Assembly: GCA_900491605.1 (NCBI GenBank)
Contig: UESW01003880.1
Coordinates: 1,719,119 to 1,783,118 of the forward strand
Source of the DNA: Calamus simplicifolius
Taxonomy: Eukaryota > Streptophyta > Magnoliopsida > Arecales > Arecaceae
Reading direction: 5' to 3'
Length of the DNA stretch: 64,000 nucleotides
Part shown: positions 11,402 to 21,536 of the stretch, piece by piece
Layout of the letters: each line of letters opens with the position of its first letter
How positions within the stretch are numbered: the stretch's first letter is position 1
Made by a program: the position numbers and the translations under genes
The notes under the pieces: generated by a model
The model's input: only the letters and a program-made list of their open reading frames with translations
What the model was told of the DNA's origin: nothing
The model's database searches: none

Positions 11402-11912
11402 TTTGGTTCCCCATTTTCTTACTCTGTTCCACTGTCTTCTTTCATATCGAAGCTCGGGAAATTCCTCTTGGTTCTAAGCTTTCGGTTGCAAAGCGTGATT
11501 CCTGGATCTCCCCCGATGGGAACTTTGCATTGGAGTTCTTTAGCCGCCCTGACGAACCTAACCAGTATGAAGTCGGCATTCGCTTCAACTCGAGATCGAT
11601 CCCGTCCTCCGAGCAGACACCTGTATGGGTTGCCGGCGCTCATGTTTCTGTCGGATATAATTCATTTCTTCAACTCAATGAGGCCGGAGGTCTCGTTCTC
11701 TTCGACTCTTCGAAGGGAGCTGAGGTCTGGAGCAGCAACACTCATAGCTCCTCCGTCGCTTCAGCAAATCTCCGCGACGATGGAAATCTTATTCTCTTGA
11801 ATGCGCGCAAGGATGTCGTCTGGCAGAGCTTTGCCACTCTTTCGGATACTCTTCTTCCAGGCCAGAACCTTACGATTTTTTATCAGCAAAATCTAAATAA
11901 GATGGCGGGTTG
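11402..11912 (+). pseudogene. Captured bulb-type lectin receptor kinase fragment, right arm
   Basis: Plus strand reads FPIFLLCSTVFF (signal-peptide-like, no ATG present), then IPLGSKLSV, SWISPDGNFALEFFSRPDE, NQYEVGIRF, VWVAGAHVSVGY, GGLVLFDSSKG, LRDDGNLILL and VVWQSFATLSDTLLPGQNL. This is a B-lectin domain up to the W-Q-S-F-x-x-P/L-S-D-T-L-L-P-G-Q motif that closes it. After GQNL the frame runs 12 residues of unrelated sequence to a TGA, which marks the capture boundary near 11870. The missing initiator ATG and absent kinase make a functional product unlikely. This copy is slightly better preserved than the left-arm copy. Confidence 0.85.
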
Positions 11913-12125
11913 AAGTAGGCTAGAGGGAAAGGGCATTTTCGTCTTCACACCAATGGTGAAAGGCTGAACGACTTTTAATGGATGTACGATCAAAAAGTAA
12001 TATTATCCCCCTGCTATTCTGTCCCATCATGTCAGGCCATATGGGATCCATGTGGACCAATAGGAAGGAGCGGTGCAGCCCACGTAGGACTTGCTGCACC
12101 GGGGGCGATGTACAAAGTCTTTTCC

Positions 12126-12204
12126 AAAAAAAAAAACTGTCATGTATAACTTGCCAAAAAAAGAGACTATCATGGGCCCATGTTCAAAAATCTTAGGAGT
12201 TTCA
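12126..12204. repeat. Short direct repeats flanking the palindrome
   Basis: AACTGTCATG..AACTTGCCAAAAAAAG (12134-12163) and GACTATCATGGGCCCATG (12164-12184) match the direct-orientation motifs left of the palindrome at 7164-7247. The element therefore appears to sit within a small tandem repeat. Confidence 0.45.
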
Positions 12205-12210
12205 TTTCCT

Positions 12211-12960
12211 AGGGTTTCGGTGGCCATTTGGATCGTGGGAATGGATGCAGCGCTTTCCTGGATACCAGGTTCAGCATCTCCCCAGGATTGCGTATGATCA
12301 TTGTCCGCTCCTTATTACCACTGATAACACGAGCTTCCTGAAACCTCCTTTTCGCTTTGAGAAGTTATGGACCTTCTACCCTAGATCCTGGGATCTGATT
12401 AGAGCAATATGGAGTCTGCCTATCCGTGGGGATGCGAGATATCAGATGTCTCAGCGATTGGAGTTGGCCAAGCGCAGACTCCGTTGGTGGAACAGAATGG
12501 AGGTTGGCAATATCTTTAGGCGGATTGATGAGGTGGAGACTGTTATAGCTGAGCTTTAGAGGTTGAAAATCTAGGCGGGGGGGGGGGGGGTCTTCAAGCA
12601 GCTGACCTTAGGAGGCTGTGCCAATGCCTCTCGTCTCACCACTCTCTTCTCAGACAATAGGAGACTCTTTGGAGGCAGAAGTCTCGTGTCCAGTGGATTA
12701 AGGAAGGGGACCAAAACACCAGATTCTTTTTTCAAGCCACCATGGTTAGAAGGTCAGTTAATCGGATCCGACAGCTGAGGGAGGAAGATGGCACTTCATT
12801 GACTGATACTGAGGAGATCAGCGAGCGGCTCTTCCAGTACTTCAGATCTAGATGGAACTTGATACTGGACATTGGCCCTCCTACCCAGTGTCCCTGCCCT
12901 GGGGTCCGAGTTACTGATCAGGAGAACTCTATTCTTACCCGCTCTATCACTTACTCGGAG
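12211..12960 (+). pseudogene. LINE endonuclease C-terminus and linker
   Basis: Begins mid-protein with the APE-type endonuclease end: HLPRIAYDHCPLL holds the S/Y-D-H motif that contains the conserved catalytic Asp-His pair. It is followed by FRFEKLW and a helical linker (RLRWWNRMEVGNIF) up to a stop at 12557-12559, then a G-run of about 13 (12575-12588) that breaks the frame. The linker resumes with RFFFQATMVRRSVNRIRQL-type sequence at about 12725-12775. The conserved upstream metal-binding residues of the endonuclease are absent because the copy is 5'-truncated. Confidence 0.8.
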
Positions 12961-14113
12961 GTACAGGATGCCCTTTAGTCATTAGGGAAGGATAAAGCTC
13001 CTGGACCGGATGGTTTTCCTCCATTCTTCTTAGCCGATATGGTCTATTGTTGGGCGTGAGGCCATCGAGGCTGTTCATGGCTTTCCAATCTGGCATTCCT
13101 ACGGATTGGAAGAAAACCCTGATCACTCTTATCCCAAAAAGACCTGGTGCCTCTTCTCCTAGCCATTTTAGTCCGATCAGCCTATGTACCACCATCTACA
13201 AAGTTTGTGCGAAGGTTTTAGTTCGCCGACTTCAGAAGACAATACCTTGTCTCATTAGTCCTGAACAAGGAGCATTCGTTAGGGGACGTGGCATTACTGA
13301 CAATGTCCTCCTTGCTCAGGAATTTATGCATGACCTAAGGTGTGCTCCATCTCGGAGGAGTCTTATGGCTATTAAGCTTAATATGGAGCGAGCTTATGAT
13401 CGGATGTGCTAGCATTTCATTAGGCGAACCCTTCACGAGTTTGGCATCTCTGATAGCTGGATCAGGTGGATCATGGACTATGTGGAGGGGCCTTCCTTTG
13501 CCATCCTGATGAACGACACTATGACGGATTATTTCCCTTCATCGATCAGCCTACGTCAAGGGTGCCCTCTGTCTCTCTACTTGTTCATATTATATGTTGA
13601 TGCCCTTTCTCGAGCTCTAGGAGATGCGGTCCAACGTTCATGTCTGAAGCCTTACCGGGCCGCCCCTGGAGCCCAGGCGCTCTCTCACCTCATGTTTGCA
13701 GATGATTGTCTTCTTATCGGTCGGGCTTCAACCCAGAATGCCAGATGTTTGCTCATATTGTGGAATCCTATTGCCACGAGTCTAGCTAGATTGTCAACTT
13801 TCATAAATCTTCTGTCATCCTTAGCCCCAAAACAAAATCCAGAATCAAATTGGAAATCCTGACCAGCCTGGGGATCTCGAAGCAGCAGGGGATCCTAACC
13901 TATCTTGGAGTCTCGATGACTGGCGGTCAATTGCGGAAGCAGGAGGTTAGACTAATGGTGCAATGGGTCTGGGATCGACTTAAGAGATATCAGGCTACTA
14001 CCCTTTCTATGATGGGTGGAGTCACTCTTATTAGGTATGTGCTCACCTTTATTCCTATCTACCTTCTGGCTAACACAGTGGCTCCTATATCTTGTCTGAG
14101 AGAGCTAGAATAG
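12961..14113 (+). pseudogene. LINE reverse transcriptase domain, broken
   Basis: Reads DKAPGPDGF near 12990, LITLIPKRPGA at 13120, EQGAFVRGRGITDNVLLAQE at 13262-13320 and RQGCPLS at 13555. The catalytic FADD lies at 13695-13706, and GISKQQGILTYLGVSM at 13865-13915. These are the standard ordered blocks of L1-type reverse transcriptase, which copies element RNA at a nicked target. The domain is spread over at least four frame segments (12742-12978, 13047-13412, 13473-13862, 13850-14113) with stops between them, for example TAG at 13409-13411. The two catalytic Asp codons survive but the protein cannot be made. Confidence 0.88.
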
Positions 14114-15660
14114 ATTTTTCAAAATTTTCTGTGGAGGCCCAAGCAGGATGGCTATGGTGTACATCTCTTGGACTGGGATACTATTTGTCGGCCCACTAGA
14201 GAAGAAGGTCTAGGGATCCAGTCCTTTTGATTAGGAGGGAAGCACTGATCGTTAGACACGCTGCGAGATATCTCCTCTAGCCCAACTATCCGTGGAGCAG
14301 AGTTATGAGGGCCCGCTACGGTGATTGCAGTCAGGGATCCCTAACTCAGCCGATCAGAGGTTGCTCCTTTATCTGGAAGGAAATCTGCAGCCGCGCCCCT
14401 ATCGCTATGGCTCATGTCAGATGCTTGGCTGGGGATGGGACCACTATTGATGTTAGTCATGATGCCTGGATTTCATCACTCCCTTTGTCTAAGTGGCCGA
14501 CCTTTGTTGATGTGGATGCTGCTGAAAACCTCTAGGTCAGTGTTCTGATGGATGATGGCATGACCTGGCGTATCCAGGATCTCTCCACGATGTTTGGACC
14601 CCAGTTGGTATTTAGGATCCTTCCTATCCCGATTTCACTTTTTTGATGGAACGACCTTAGGGTCTGGGGCTCTACCTGCTTCCCCATGGCTCCTTCGAGC
14701 TCCCTCTACATTCTTTGAAGGGGACCTATGGATACCACATTTACATCTGCATGGATATGGAGACTCCCTATCCATTCGAGAGTGCAGCTCTTTCTTTGGA
14801 AGATGGCTTGGAACTGCCTCCCTACGACGGCTCTCCTTAGTCGGAGAGGCATGGACATTGCTGGATCTTGCCTGGTTTGTGAGGTTCATGACGAGACGAC
14901 CGAGCATGCTATCCTCCGGTGCCCTAGGGTGAGGGAGACTTGGAGGCTTGCTAGGAGATGGCCTTGGGAGGCTGATGATGGTGATTTCCTATACTCCTTC
15001 CTCTAGTTCCTCCATCAGAGATCCATATGCGAGGCCTGCCTTGCCGCCTACATTGCCTATCTGATCTGGTTGGCTAGAAATGCGATGACCTTTGAGGCAA
15101 GATCATCCCAATCCATCGGATTCTCTTGAGAGCCAGATGCTTGGCGTGGAGTACCTACAATGCAATGCTATCACCCCCCTGACTTTTCCTGGATACTGGG
15201 TCTCCCATGCTATTCCAGCAGTGGCCCGTAGGGCGATTTCTATTTTCTGGGAGCCCCCTCTCCCGGGGTTTGTTAAGGTGAACTTTGATGGCATCATCCG
15301 CGGTACTGATGGTAGTGCAGGGTATGTTAATCGGTTCGATGATGGGAGACCGCTGGCAGTCGGTGGGGCCTCCTTTTAGGGCTGCTCTGTTTTGGAAGCT
15401 GAGCTTCGAGTAGCATGGTCTGGCATTATCAGGGTGACCAGCCAGCTGTGAGCTTAGCGGATCCTTATCGAGGGGGACTCCACCACTGTCACTGGTTGGA
15501 TTTAGGACAGGTCGGAGCTTGACGATGCTCACCTGCTCCTTCGGGATATTTGGCAGCTTTTGCAAGATCCGACGATTACCATTGTTCGACATGTCTACCG
15601 AAAGGTAAACTGTGCGGTGGACTGAATGGCCTCCTATGTTGCCCAGCATTCTACTGATTA
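14114..15660 (+). pseudogene. LINE C-terminal region: zinc-finger-like and RNase H-like domains, broken
   Basis: At 14728-15006 the frame reads RVQLFLWKMAWNCLPT, then CLVCEVHDETTEHAILRC, a Cys-Cys-His-Cys cluster matching the zf-RVT region of plant LINEs. At 15240-15379 FVKVNFDGIIRGTDGSAGY matches the start of the RNase H domain that many plant L1 elements carry after the reverse transcriptase. Later RNase H parts continue in other frames to about 15660. Stops at 14116, 14535 and 15004 and several shifts make it non-functional. Confidence 0.78.
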
Positions 15661-15779
15661 GATCTAGAATCAAAGTGATATGATTCCACCCTTCCTTTTA
15701 ATGTATCTTTACTTTAATATTATAAATTATTTTTATACTAGAGTTATGTAACCGTTCGTCGGTATAAAAAAAAAAAAAA

Positions 15780-16417
15780 TGCCACTGGCTCCCCCACCCC
15801 CACTTTTTTGAATGACCTCTACTTAATGCGCGGCAGTCATTATTGTCGTGGCTCGTTCATTGATGTGGCCAGATTAACATGCTTGAAAAATTGTCAGCGG
15901 TGGTGAAAACTGTCGACAAGAGTCCAAAGCCCCAATAGGAAAAAAAAATATTCTGAATTCCTTCTTTTAATTTATTTTTTAAAATAATGATAATAATTTA
16001 TTTTGTAGTTTAATCTCAATGATTCAACTTAAAAGGGCTCTGATACCACTTATTAGATTTTATGTAATTCTCTTTAATGAAAATCATCATCCAAAATAAT
16101 AGGATCATTCATGTTGAATTACCAAGATAAAATTAAATACATAGGCGAAAGCATAAATATAGATTAATTACCCTCTAGAGTTGATCGGTCAACATATTTA
16201 CTTAGAGAGCCCTTTAGTTTCTCTTTGTGTTTTTTCTCTAATAATAGGATGTGAGAAAGAATGTCTCTATCCATATGATTTGGGAACCATGACTACTATA
16301 TATTGATAACCTTTTAGTCATCTAATTTTATTTCTATTTTAGCTCATTATAAAAATAAAAATAATATCTTAAATCTCTACATATTAAAGGCCCATATATA
16401 TTAAAGCTTAAATTATT
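15780..16417. other. AT-rich sequence with a Copia primer-site relic
   Basis: GCTCTGATACCACTT at 16037-16051 is the reverse complement of the methionine-tRNA-type primer binding site TGGTATCAGAGC, as used by the Copia elements in this window. It is followed by TATTAGATTTT, comparable to TGTTAGGTTT at the Copia LTR at 34544. This suggests the 5' LTR edge of a minus-strand Copia relic extending right from about 16052. No coding part survives beside it. Confidence 0.4.
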
Positions 16418-17412
16418 AAGGGAGCGTTTGGCAGCAGATAATCTATCCAGATTACCGGTAATTTAAATGGGACCCACCAGATTTGGTATATGTTTTGAAT
16501 GTTAATCTATCCTGCAGTGGTAATCTAGATTATCTCATGAGTGGTAATCCAGATTACCTCAAGGAGAGGTGGTTATTCACATTGCCAGATATGTTATAAT
16601 TTAATAAATTTTTCTTTTGATAAAATTACTTCTACTTCCTTTTCGTAAAAATTATCCGTTTGTTAAACAAAATTATTTCCTTCTTTTTCTTTTTTTTTCT
16701 CCTATCTCGTTGTCATTATCTCTTTTCTCAACTCTTCAAACAAAAATAAAAAACAGTATTATTCATCCATAGAAAAAGATAATATCGAATAAAAAAATTA
16801 AAAATAAAAATAAAAATAAAAATAAAAAAATAGTGTTCTTAGCGATGTGTCTTTGATAATGTAGTAATTCAAAATTGATAACGTTTAATTACATTACTAT
16901 TTAAAATTTAAAAAATAACTTATATTTTGCTATCAACTAATCGATCCATTCATATTATCATAATATATCAATTATTCTATTAATCTTAATTAATTTTATA
17001 TAACAAAATATTAAAAAATTATTTTTAAAATGTAATAAATAAATTATGATAATTAAAAGTTTAAGAATAAAAAAAATGAAAAAAATGTTTAAAGATTAAA
17101 AATATATTTTAATCTTAAAAAAATTAAATCTAGTATCTTCTACTTATATATAAATACTTTGATTTAGAGGTATTTTTGGGTATTTTAGAAATTTTTAATA
17201 GATTTGATTTAGTATATGAATTTAATTTAGGAATATTTTAAAAATTTAATATTATAGGACTGGTAATCTGTTTGTCATGTCAAACACAGAAATCAATATT
17301 GCTATAACATTATTTACGTATACTAAACACAATAATCAACAGCGATCCATTCAATGATAATTTATCTTAGGTAATCCATATTACTATTTAACATTACGAT
17401 ACATTAAATGCA
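16418..17412. mobile_element. Possible MITE or non-autonomous DNA transposon
   Basis: Starts GGGAGCGTTTGGCAGCAGAT, a form common at the ends of plant non-autonomous DNA transposons. The far side ends in TTAAATGCAAC, whose reverse complement GTTGCATTTAATG only loosely matches the start. Near both ends the motif GGTAATCYAGATTA or GGTAATCCATATTA recurs in inverted arrangement. The interior is very AT-rich and non-coding. Termini and class are tentative. Confidence 0.35.
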
Positions 17413-18320
17413 ACATAAATACTTAATAGATCAATTTTAATTGAACTTAATTTTATTTGATAGTCCACAATGTATAATTATTCATGTATAAGCCCAAAAT
17501 TGAATTAATGATCCAACAGGTCAAGAGCTGCTACAGCGCGTCGAAAGCCAGGAGAGTTGGTCATTCTTCTCGGGCAAGCGGCGAGGCACTGATCAGGTAA
17601 TCAGATCTCAACCCCACTTTTATTTTCGTTGATGCTTTATTTATTGATCCCTAACCTGATCAATAGAGTGTAGATCCTGGACGGGGCGCCGCTCTTCCGT
17701 CCAGCGATCACCATGGGCCGCTGTCGCCGATCGATGATGAGATGCACCAGAGCGAGTGAGTGGATTTTTTTTTCTTTGAAGGTCACGGTGATCTTGGCCG
17801 GCCAGTCCTCAGATCGTTGTCTCTTCCTTGGTCGTCGCCGGAAAGGGAGCAGGCAACACCAGTAACCGACGATTCGGGGTCCCTGATTGGCCATGGCCAA
17901 CCTTGGTCGACCATGAAGGTCGGGCCACGGAGATCGGATGGTCTCGGGTTGGAGGAAGAGGACGAATGTCTTCTTTAGTGTTGGTGAACCGGCAGTCGGC
18001 AGATTGAGCCTAGTTCCATTTGGGTTAAACCAAGGTAAGCTAGTTAGGTTTTGGTTCAATTTAATTCTAGGTTTATGTGAGCCAATTTGGTTTGATTCAG
18101 CAACCAGATGAAATGGATCTGCTATGTTTTGGTTCAAAACCCATTTGAATTGAATCCAACCCTAATTTAATTTGGTTTGGACCTGAACCAGAATTGTTAA
18201 CTGTTTTGGTGAACTAAAACCTGATTCAAGTTCAATTCAGTGAACCAAGACCTGGTTTTAGATAAATTGGTGAAACAAATCCTTAGTTTAGGCCCAAAAT
18301 CCTACTGAATCAAATAATAG
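17413..18320. other. Unassigned sequence, then degenerate GAACCAAAA-type repeats
   Basis: 17520-18000 is a more GC-rich pocket with a 166-codon minus-strand ORF and a 72-codon plus ORF that overlap and resemble nothing I know. From about 18000 the sequence turns into diverged copies of TTTGGTT, AACCAGA and GAACCAAGACC. This low-complexity block continues after the Copia insertion at 28577, so it was one unit before that insertion. Confidence 0.45.
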
Positions 18321-19803
18321 TGTTGACCCAATTATTGATTTTGATGATTAACAAAAGCATTGAGTACATTGCTTATGTTTCTGATAAGTTTGACAAGTGT
18401 TTCGGGAATTAAGATTGGTTATTCATCAATATGTTACTTAGAAAATCTGTTTCAAGTTGAAGTTAAAAGGAATCAATCAAAGTTCAGAACTTGGAGCCGA
18501 CACCCTAAGTCCTAGGAGTCGACACCTAAGAGTATCAGAACAGTGTTGATTTTTGGCACGGTTCGGAGCCGACCCCTAGATTTTTGGAGCCGACACATGA
18601 GAAATTAGAGTCGACACCTGCAGAGTGTGGAGCCGACCCCAGGCCAGTTACAGAGAATGATTTTTTCGGGCACTAGTGGAGCCGGCACCTTCAGAAAATT
18701 AGAGTCGACCCCAGATCTCACCAAGTCGACACTTCAAAAATCTCGGAGCCGACACTTTGACGGATAGTCTTTTTTTAGTTTTGTACACCCGATCTGAAGC
18801 TGACACCTGAAGACCTGGAGTCGACCCCTCCACGTCAGAAACAGAATTTTAAGTTTTCCAACAGATATTTTTTTCTTACCTAACCTCTAACGGATCTATT
18901 TTCTTTTTGTAAGGATCATCCAAGGACAACTCCAACGGCTATTTCTCACCTACTCGTGGATTGGAATGTATATAAAAAGGGATTAAGCCATTCAAAATGA
19001 GAGGAACAGAAAAATAGAGAAACGAAAAGAAAAAAAGAGAAATCAAAAATCCCACTTCAAGAAATATTTTGAGCCAAAGCCTATTCAGTATTGAGAGTTA
19101 GAAGAGGAATCCAAAGACGTCAAAAAGAGATATTTCAAAGGATTTCCTCAGCTTTAAAAAAGAGGAAGAAAAGCCCTAAAATCTTCAGCCGGTTCTTTAT
19201 CTCTTGAAGTGCTCTACTTCCATTTAATTCAAAAGAGGAGAAGGAGAAAAGAAAAGAAGAAAAGCTCAAGCCCTACATTGCTTCAGAAATCAGGCTTTTC
19301 TATTTTCATTTACTTATATTATTCATTTGCTCAATTTAGGAGCTGTTATTGTTATAAATTCTTAATTAATTTATAGTTTGTCTAATTCAATCAAAGGATT
19401 GAATTAGTGGAGGTAGTATACCTCGGGACAAGCTAAGATAGCTTTTGGTTAGGTTTTGTGCTGGTGAGCCTGTGAAAACCAGCTGGGTTCGTTGTGACCC
19501 CGGGAAAACAAGTTTTTTGAGTTGTGAGCTTGTAAAACAACTCGACTGTAATCTAGTGGATTATAGTGTGGACCCAAGTGCTGCTTGGGAGTGGACGTAG
19601 GTGTTGGATACACCGAACCACTATAAAAACTTTGTGTTTGTCGTGCTTTGTCTCTCTTTCTCTCTATCTTATTTATTTGTGCTTAGCATTTATATATACA
19701 TTGCACTCAAGCATCTTCATATCAAAGCAATTGGTTTTTAAAGTGTTAAATTTTTTTTTAGAACCCAATTCACCCCCCCTCTTGGGTTGCATCTGGGCCA
19801 ACA
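18321..19803 (+). repeat. 5' LTR of the SIRE-like Copia element
   Basis: 1483 bp, TGTTG...CAACA. It contains about ten spaced copies of the motif GGAGCCGACACC or GAGTCGACACC between 18490 and 18830. A TATA box (GTATATAAAAAGGG) lies at about 18968-18981 and an A/G-rich leader follows. A second TATA-like ACTATAAAAAC lies at 19620. The PBS follows one base after the end. Confidence 0.93.
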
Positions 19804-19805
19804 AT

Positions 19806-19817
19806 TGGTATCAGAGC
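19806..19817 (+). other. Primer binding site (tRNA-Met type) of the SIRE-like element
   Basis: TGGTATCAGAGC stands two bases downstream of the 5' LTR. This is the usual complement of the 3' end of initiator methionine tRNA in plant Copia elements. Confidence 0.9.
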
Positions 19818-19865
19818 TAGTACTCATTATTTATTTGATCCAATAATCAAGAATTAAAGATCCAA

Positions 19866-21460
19866 ATGGCAGCTCAAGCTGGATCTTCATTTGTTGAAGG
19901 TCATTCTACTAATAGACCTCCTTTGTTTAATGGTTCAAATTATTCTTATTGGAAAGCTAGAATGAGAATTTTTATTCAAGCTTTAGATTATGAACTATGG
20001 AATGTAATCACTAATGGACCTAGTACACCCACACACTTAGTCGATGGTTCAATAGTTCCTAAACCCGAAAGGGATTGGAATGAGAATGATAGAAAGATGG
20101 CTCAGCTTAATGCAAAAGCCATGAATGTTTTATATTGTGCTTTAGATGCTAATGAGTTCAATAGAATTTCTACATGTATTTCCGCAAAAGAAATTTGGGA
20201 TAGATTAGAAGTTACCCATGAGGGTACTAATCAAGTTAAAGAATCAAAAATTAATATTCTAGTGCACAAATATGAATTGTTTAGCATGGAACAAAATGAA
20301 ACTATCACATGCATGTACACTAGATTTACTGATATTGTAAATGGTCTAAAAAGTCTTGGTAAGACATATACTAACTCTGAATTGGTGCGCAAAATCCTTA
20401 GGTCTCTTCCAAGATCATGGGAAGCGAAAGTAACTGCATCCAAGAAGCCAAAGATCTAAACACATTACCTTTGAAGAGCTACTTGGATCATTAATGACCC
20501 ATGAACTGACCATGAAGCAACATCAGGAGGAAGAAGTTAAAAAGAAGAGAACAATTGCCCTTAAAGCTGTAGAAAAGGAAACAAGCAGCAGTGAGGAAGA
20601 AGAGGAAGATGATGAGACAACTCTCCTTACTAGGAAATTTAAGAAATTTATGCAAAGAATGAGACCCTTCCATAAGAAAAGATATGGAACAAAATGGAAG
20701 GAGAAAAAGAAAAAGAGAAGGACAAGGACAAAGAAAAAGAGACCCCTCATATTTATGAATGTAAGAAACCGGGGCACTTTAGATATGATTGTCCTCAATT
20801 GAAAAAGGGATATAAGAAAAGAAAAAGGCATATATTGCAACATGGAGTGAAAGTGATGAATCTTCTATTGAAGAGGAACAAAAAGAAGTTGCAAACATTT
20901 GCTTTATGGCAAACGACGACAACGAGGTAAGTTCTAAAAACCCTTGTGATGATTTCACATTTGATGAATTGTTTGACGCATTTAATGAACTAGTAAGTGA
21001 TTTCAAAATTTTGAAAAAGAAAAATAAATCTTTGAAAAATAATAATTCAATTCTTATTAAAGAAAAAGATAACCTAACTCATAAAGTTAAAAAACTGAAA
21101 TCTAAAAATGAAATTTTGATAAAAGAGAGAGAATCAATTTCCAATGAAAATGTTAGTTTAAGAAAGAAGTTGATAAATATAAAAATATAGTTGATAAATT
21201 TACATATAGTTCTGAAAAACTTAATTGCTATTGAGTAATCAAAGAGCTGTATTTGACAAAGCTGGATTAGGTTATAATCCTAACAAGAAACAAAAGTATG
21301 TTAAAAATTTCTTTGGAAGAGAACAAGATAAAAATGAAGTTTCATGTCATTGCTGTAACAAGAAAGGACATAAAGCCTTTGAATGCAATTTTAGAAAAAC
21401 TAATTTAAGTATTAAAGGAAAGAAAATATGGGTTCCAAAAGGAACAATTTTCATCTACTA
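19866..21460 (+). pseudogene. SIRE-like Copia gag, broken
   Basis: ATG at 19866 opens a 197-codon frame with LFNGSNYSYWKARMRIFI, the Copia gag N-terminal signature, and IWDRLEVTHEGTNQVKESK further on. A frameshift near 20445 interrupts it; the protein continues in other frames with a Glu/Lys-rich segment. A first zinc knuckle (YECKKPGHFRYDC, 20752-20790) has Ile in place of its first Cys. A coiled-coil-like Lys/Asn-rich stretch follows (20906-21190), then an intact second knuckle CHCCNKKGHKAFEC in frame 21225-21461. Gag would form the virus-like particle and bind the RNA. Two knuckles are typical of this lineage. Confidence 0.85.
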
Positions 21461-21536
21461 ACCATGAAGGACCCAAGAAAGCTTGGGTACCTAAACAGAG
21501 AGTTTGATCATTTTGCAGGAGTGTCTTGCGGCCAAA

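Larger units (their letters stand above)
7259..12125. mobile_element. Giant foldback element (palindrome) with captured lectin-kinase gene fragments
   Basis: The left arm (7259-9803) and right arm (9804-12125) are reverse complements for almost their full length. From outside to centre each arm holds: a TE-like end of about 200 bp starting GGAAAAGACTTTGTACA, a roughly 500-bp fragment of a bulb-lectin receptor kinase gene, and a long 22-bp minisatellite. Over a hand-compared 225 bp of the lectin part the arms differ at about five codons, so the duplication is recent relative to most elements here. The ends share the AAAAGACTT...GCCC...TGCAGCAAG pattern with the small MITE at 3197-3404. There is no transposase in the element, so it would be non-autonomous. 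The flanks are A-rich on both sides, so no target duplication can be called. It could instead be a palindromic duplication unrelated to transposition; the shared end motif argues against that. Confidence 0.7.
12205..15779 (+). mobile_element. 5'-truncated L1-type LINE with poly(A) tail
   Basis: In order the plus strand encodes the end of an endonuclease (HLPRIAYDHCPLL), a reverse transcriptase, a zinc-finger-like region and an RNase H-like end, followed by about 180 bp of 3' sequence and a run of 14 A at 15766-15779. The endonuclease N-terminus and any first ORF are missing, as is usual for incomplete LINE integration. Many stops and frameshifts break the ORF. I could not find a matching target duplication around the 5' junction and the poly(A), so the left border (about 12205) is set by where recognisable coding begins. 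Confidence 0.85.

Noticed and set aside
15155..15673. 172-codon minus-strand ORF
   Set aside because: Shadow of the LINE RNase H region, which reads clearly on the plus strand.
17637..18137. 166-codon minus-strand ORF
   Set aside because: No recognisable domain and it runs into low-complexity AACCAAA sequence; a plus-strand ORF overlaps it. I cannot support a gene.
20523..20843. Phe/Ser/Leu-rich minus-strand ORF resembling a membrane protein
   Set aside because: It is the complement of the Lys/Glu-rich gag region of the SIRE-like element.
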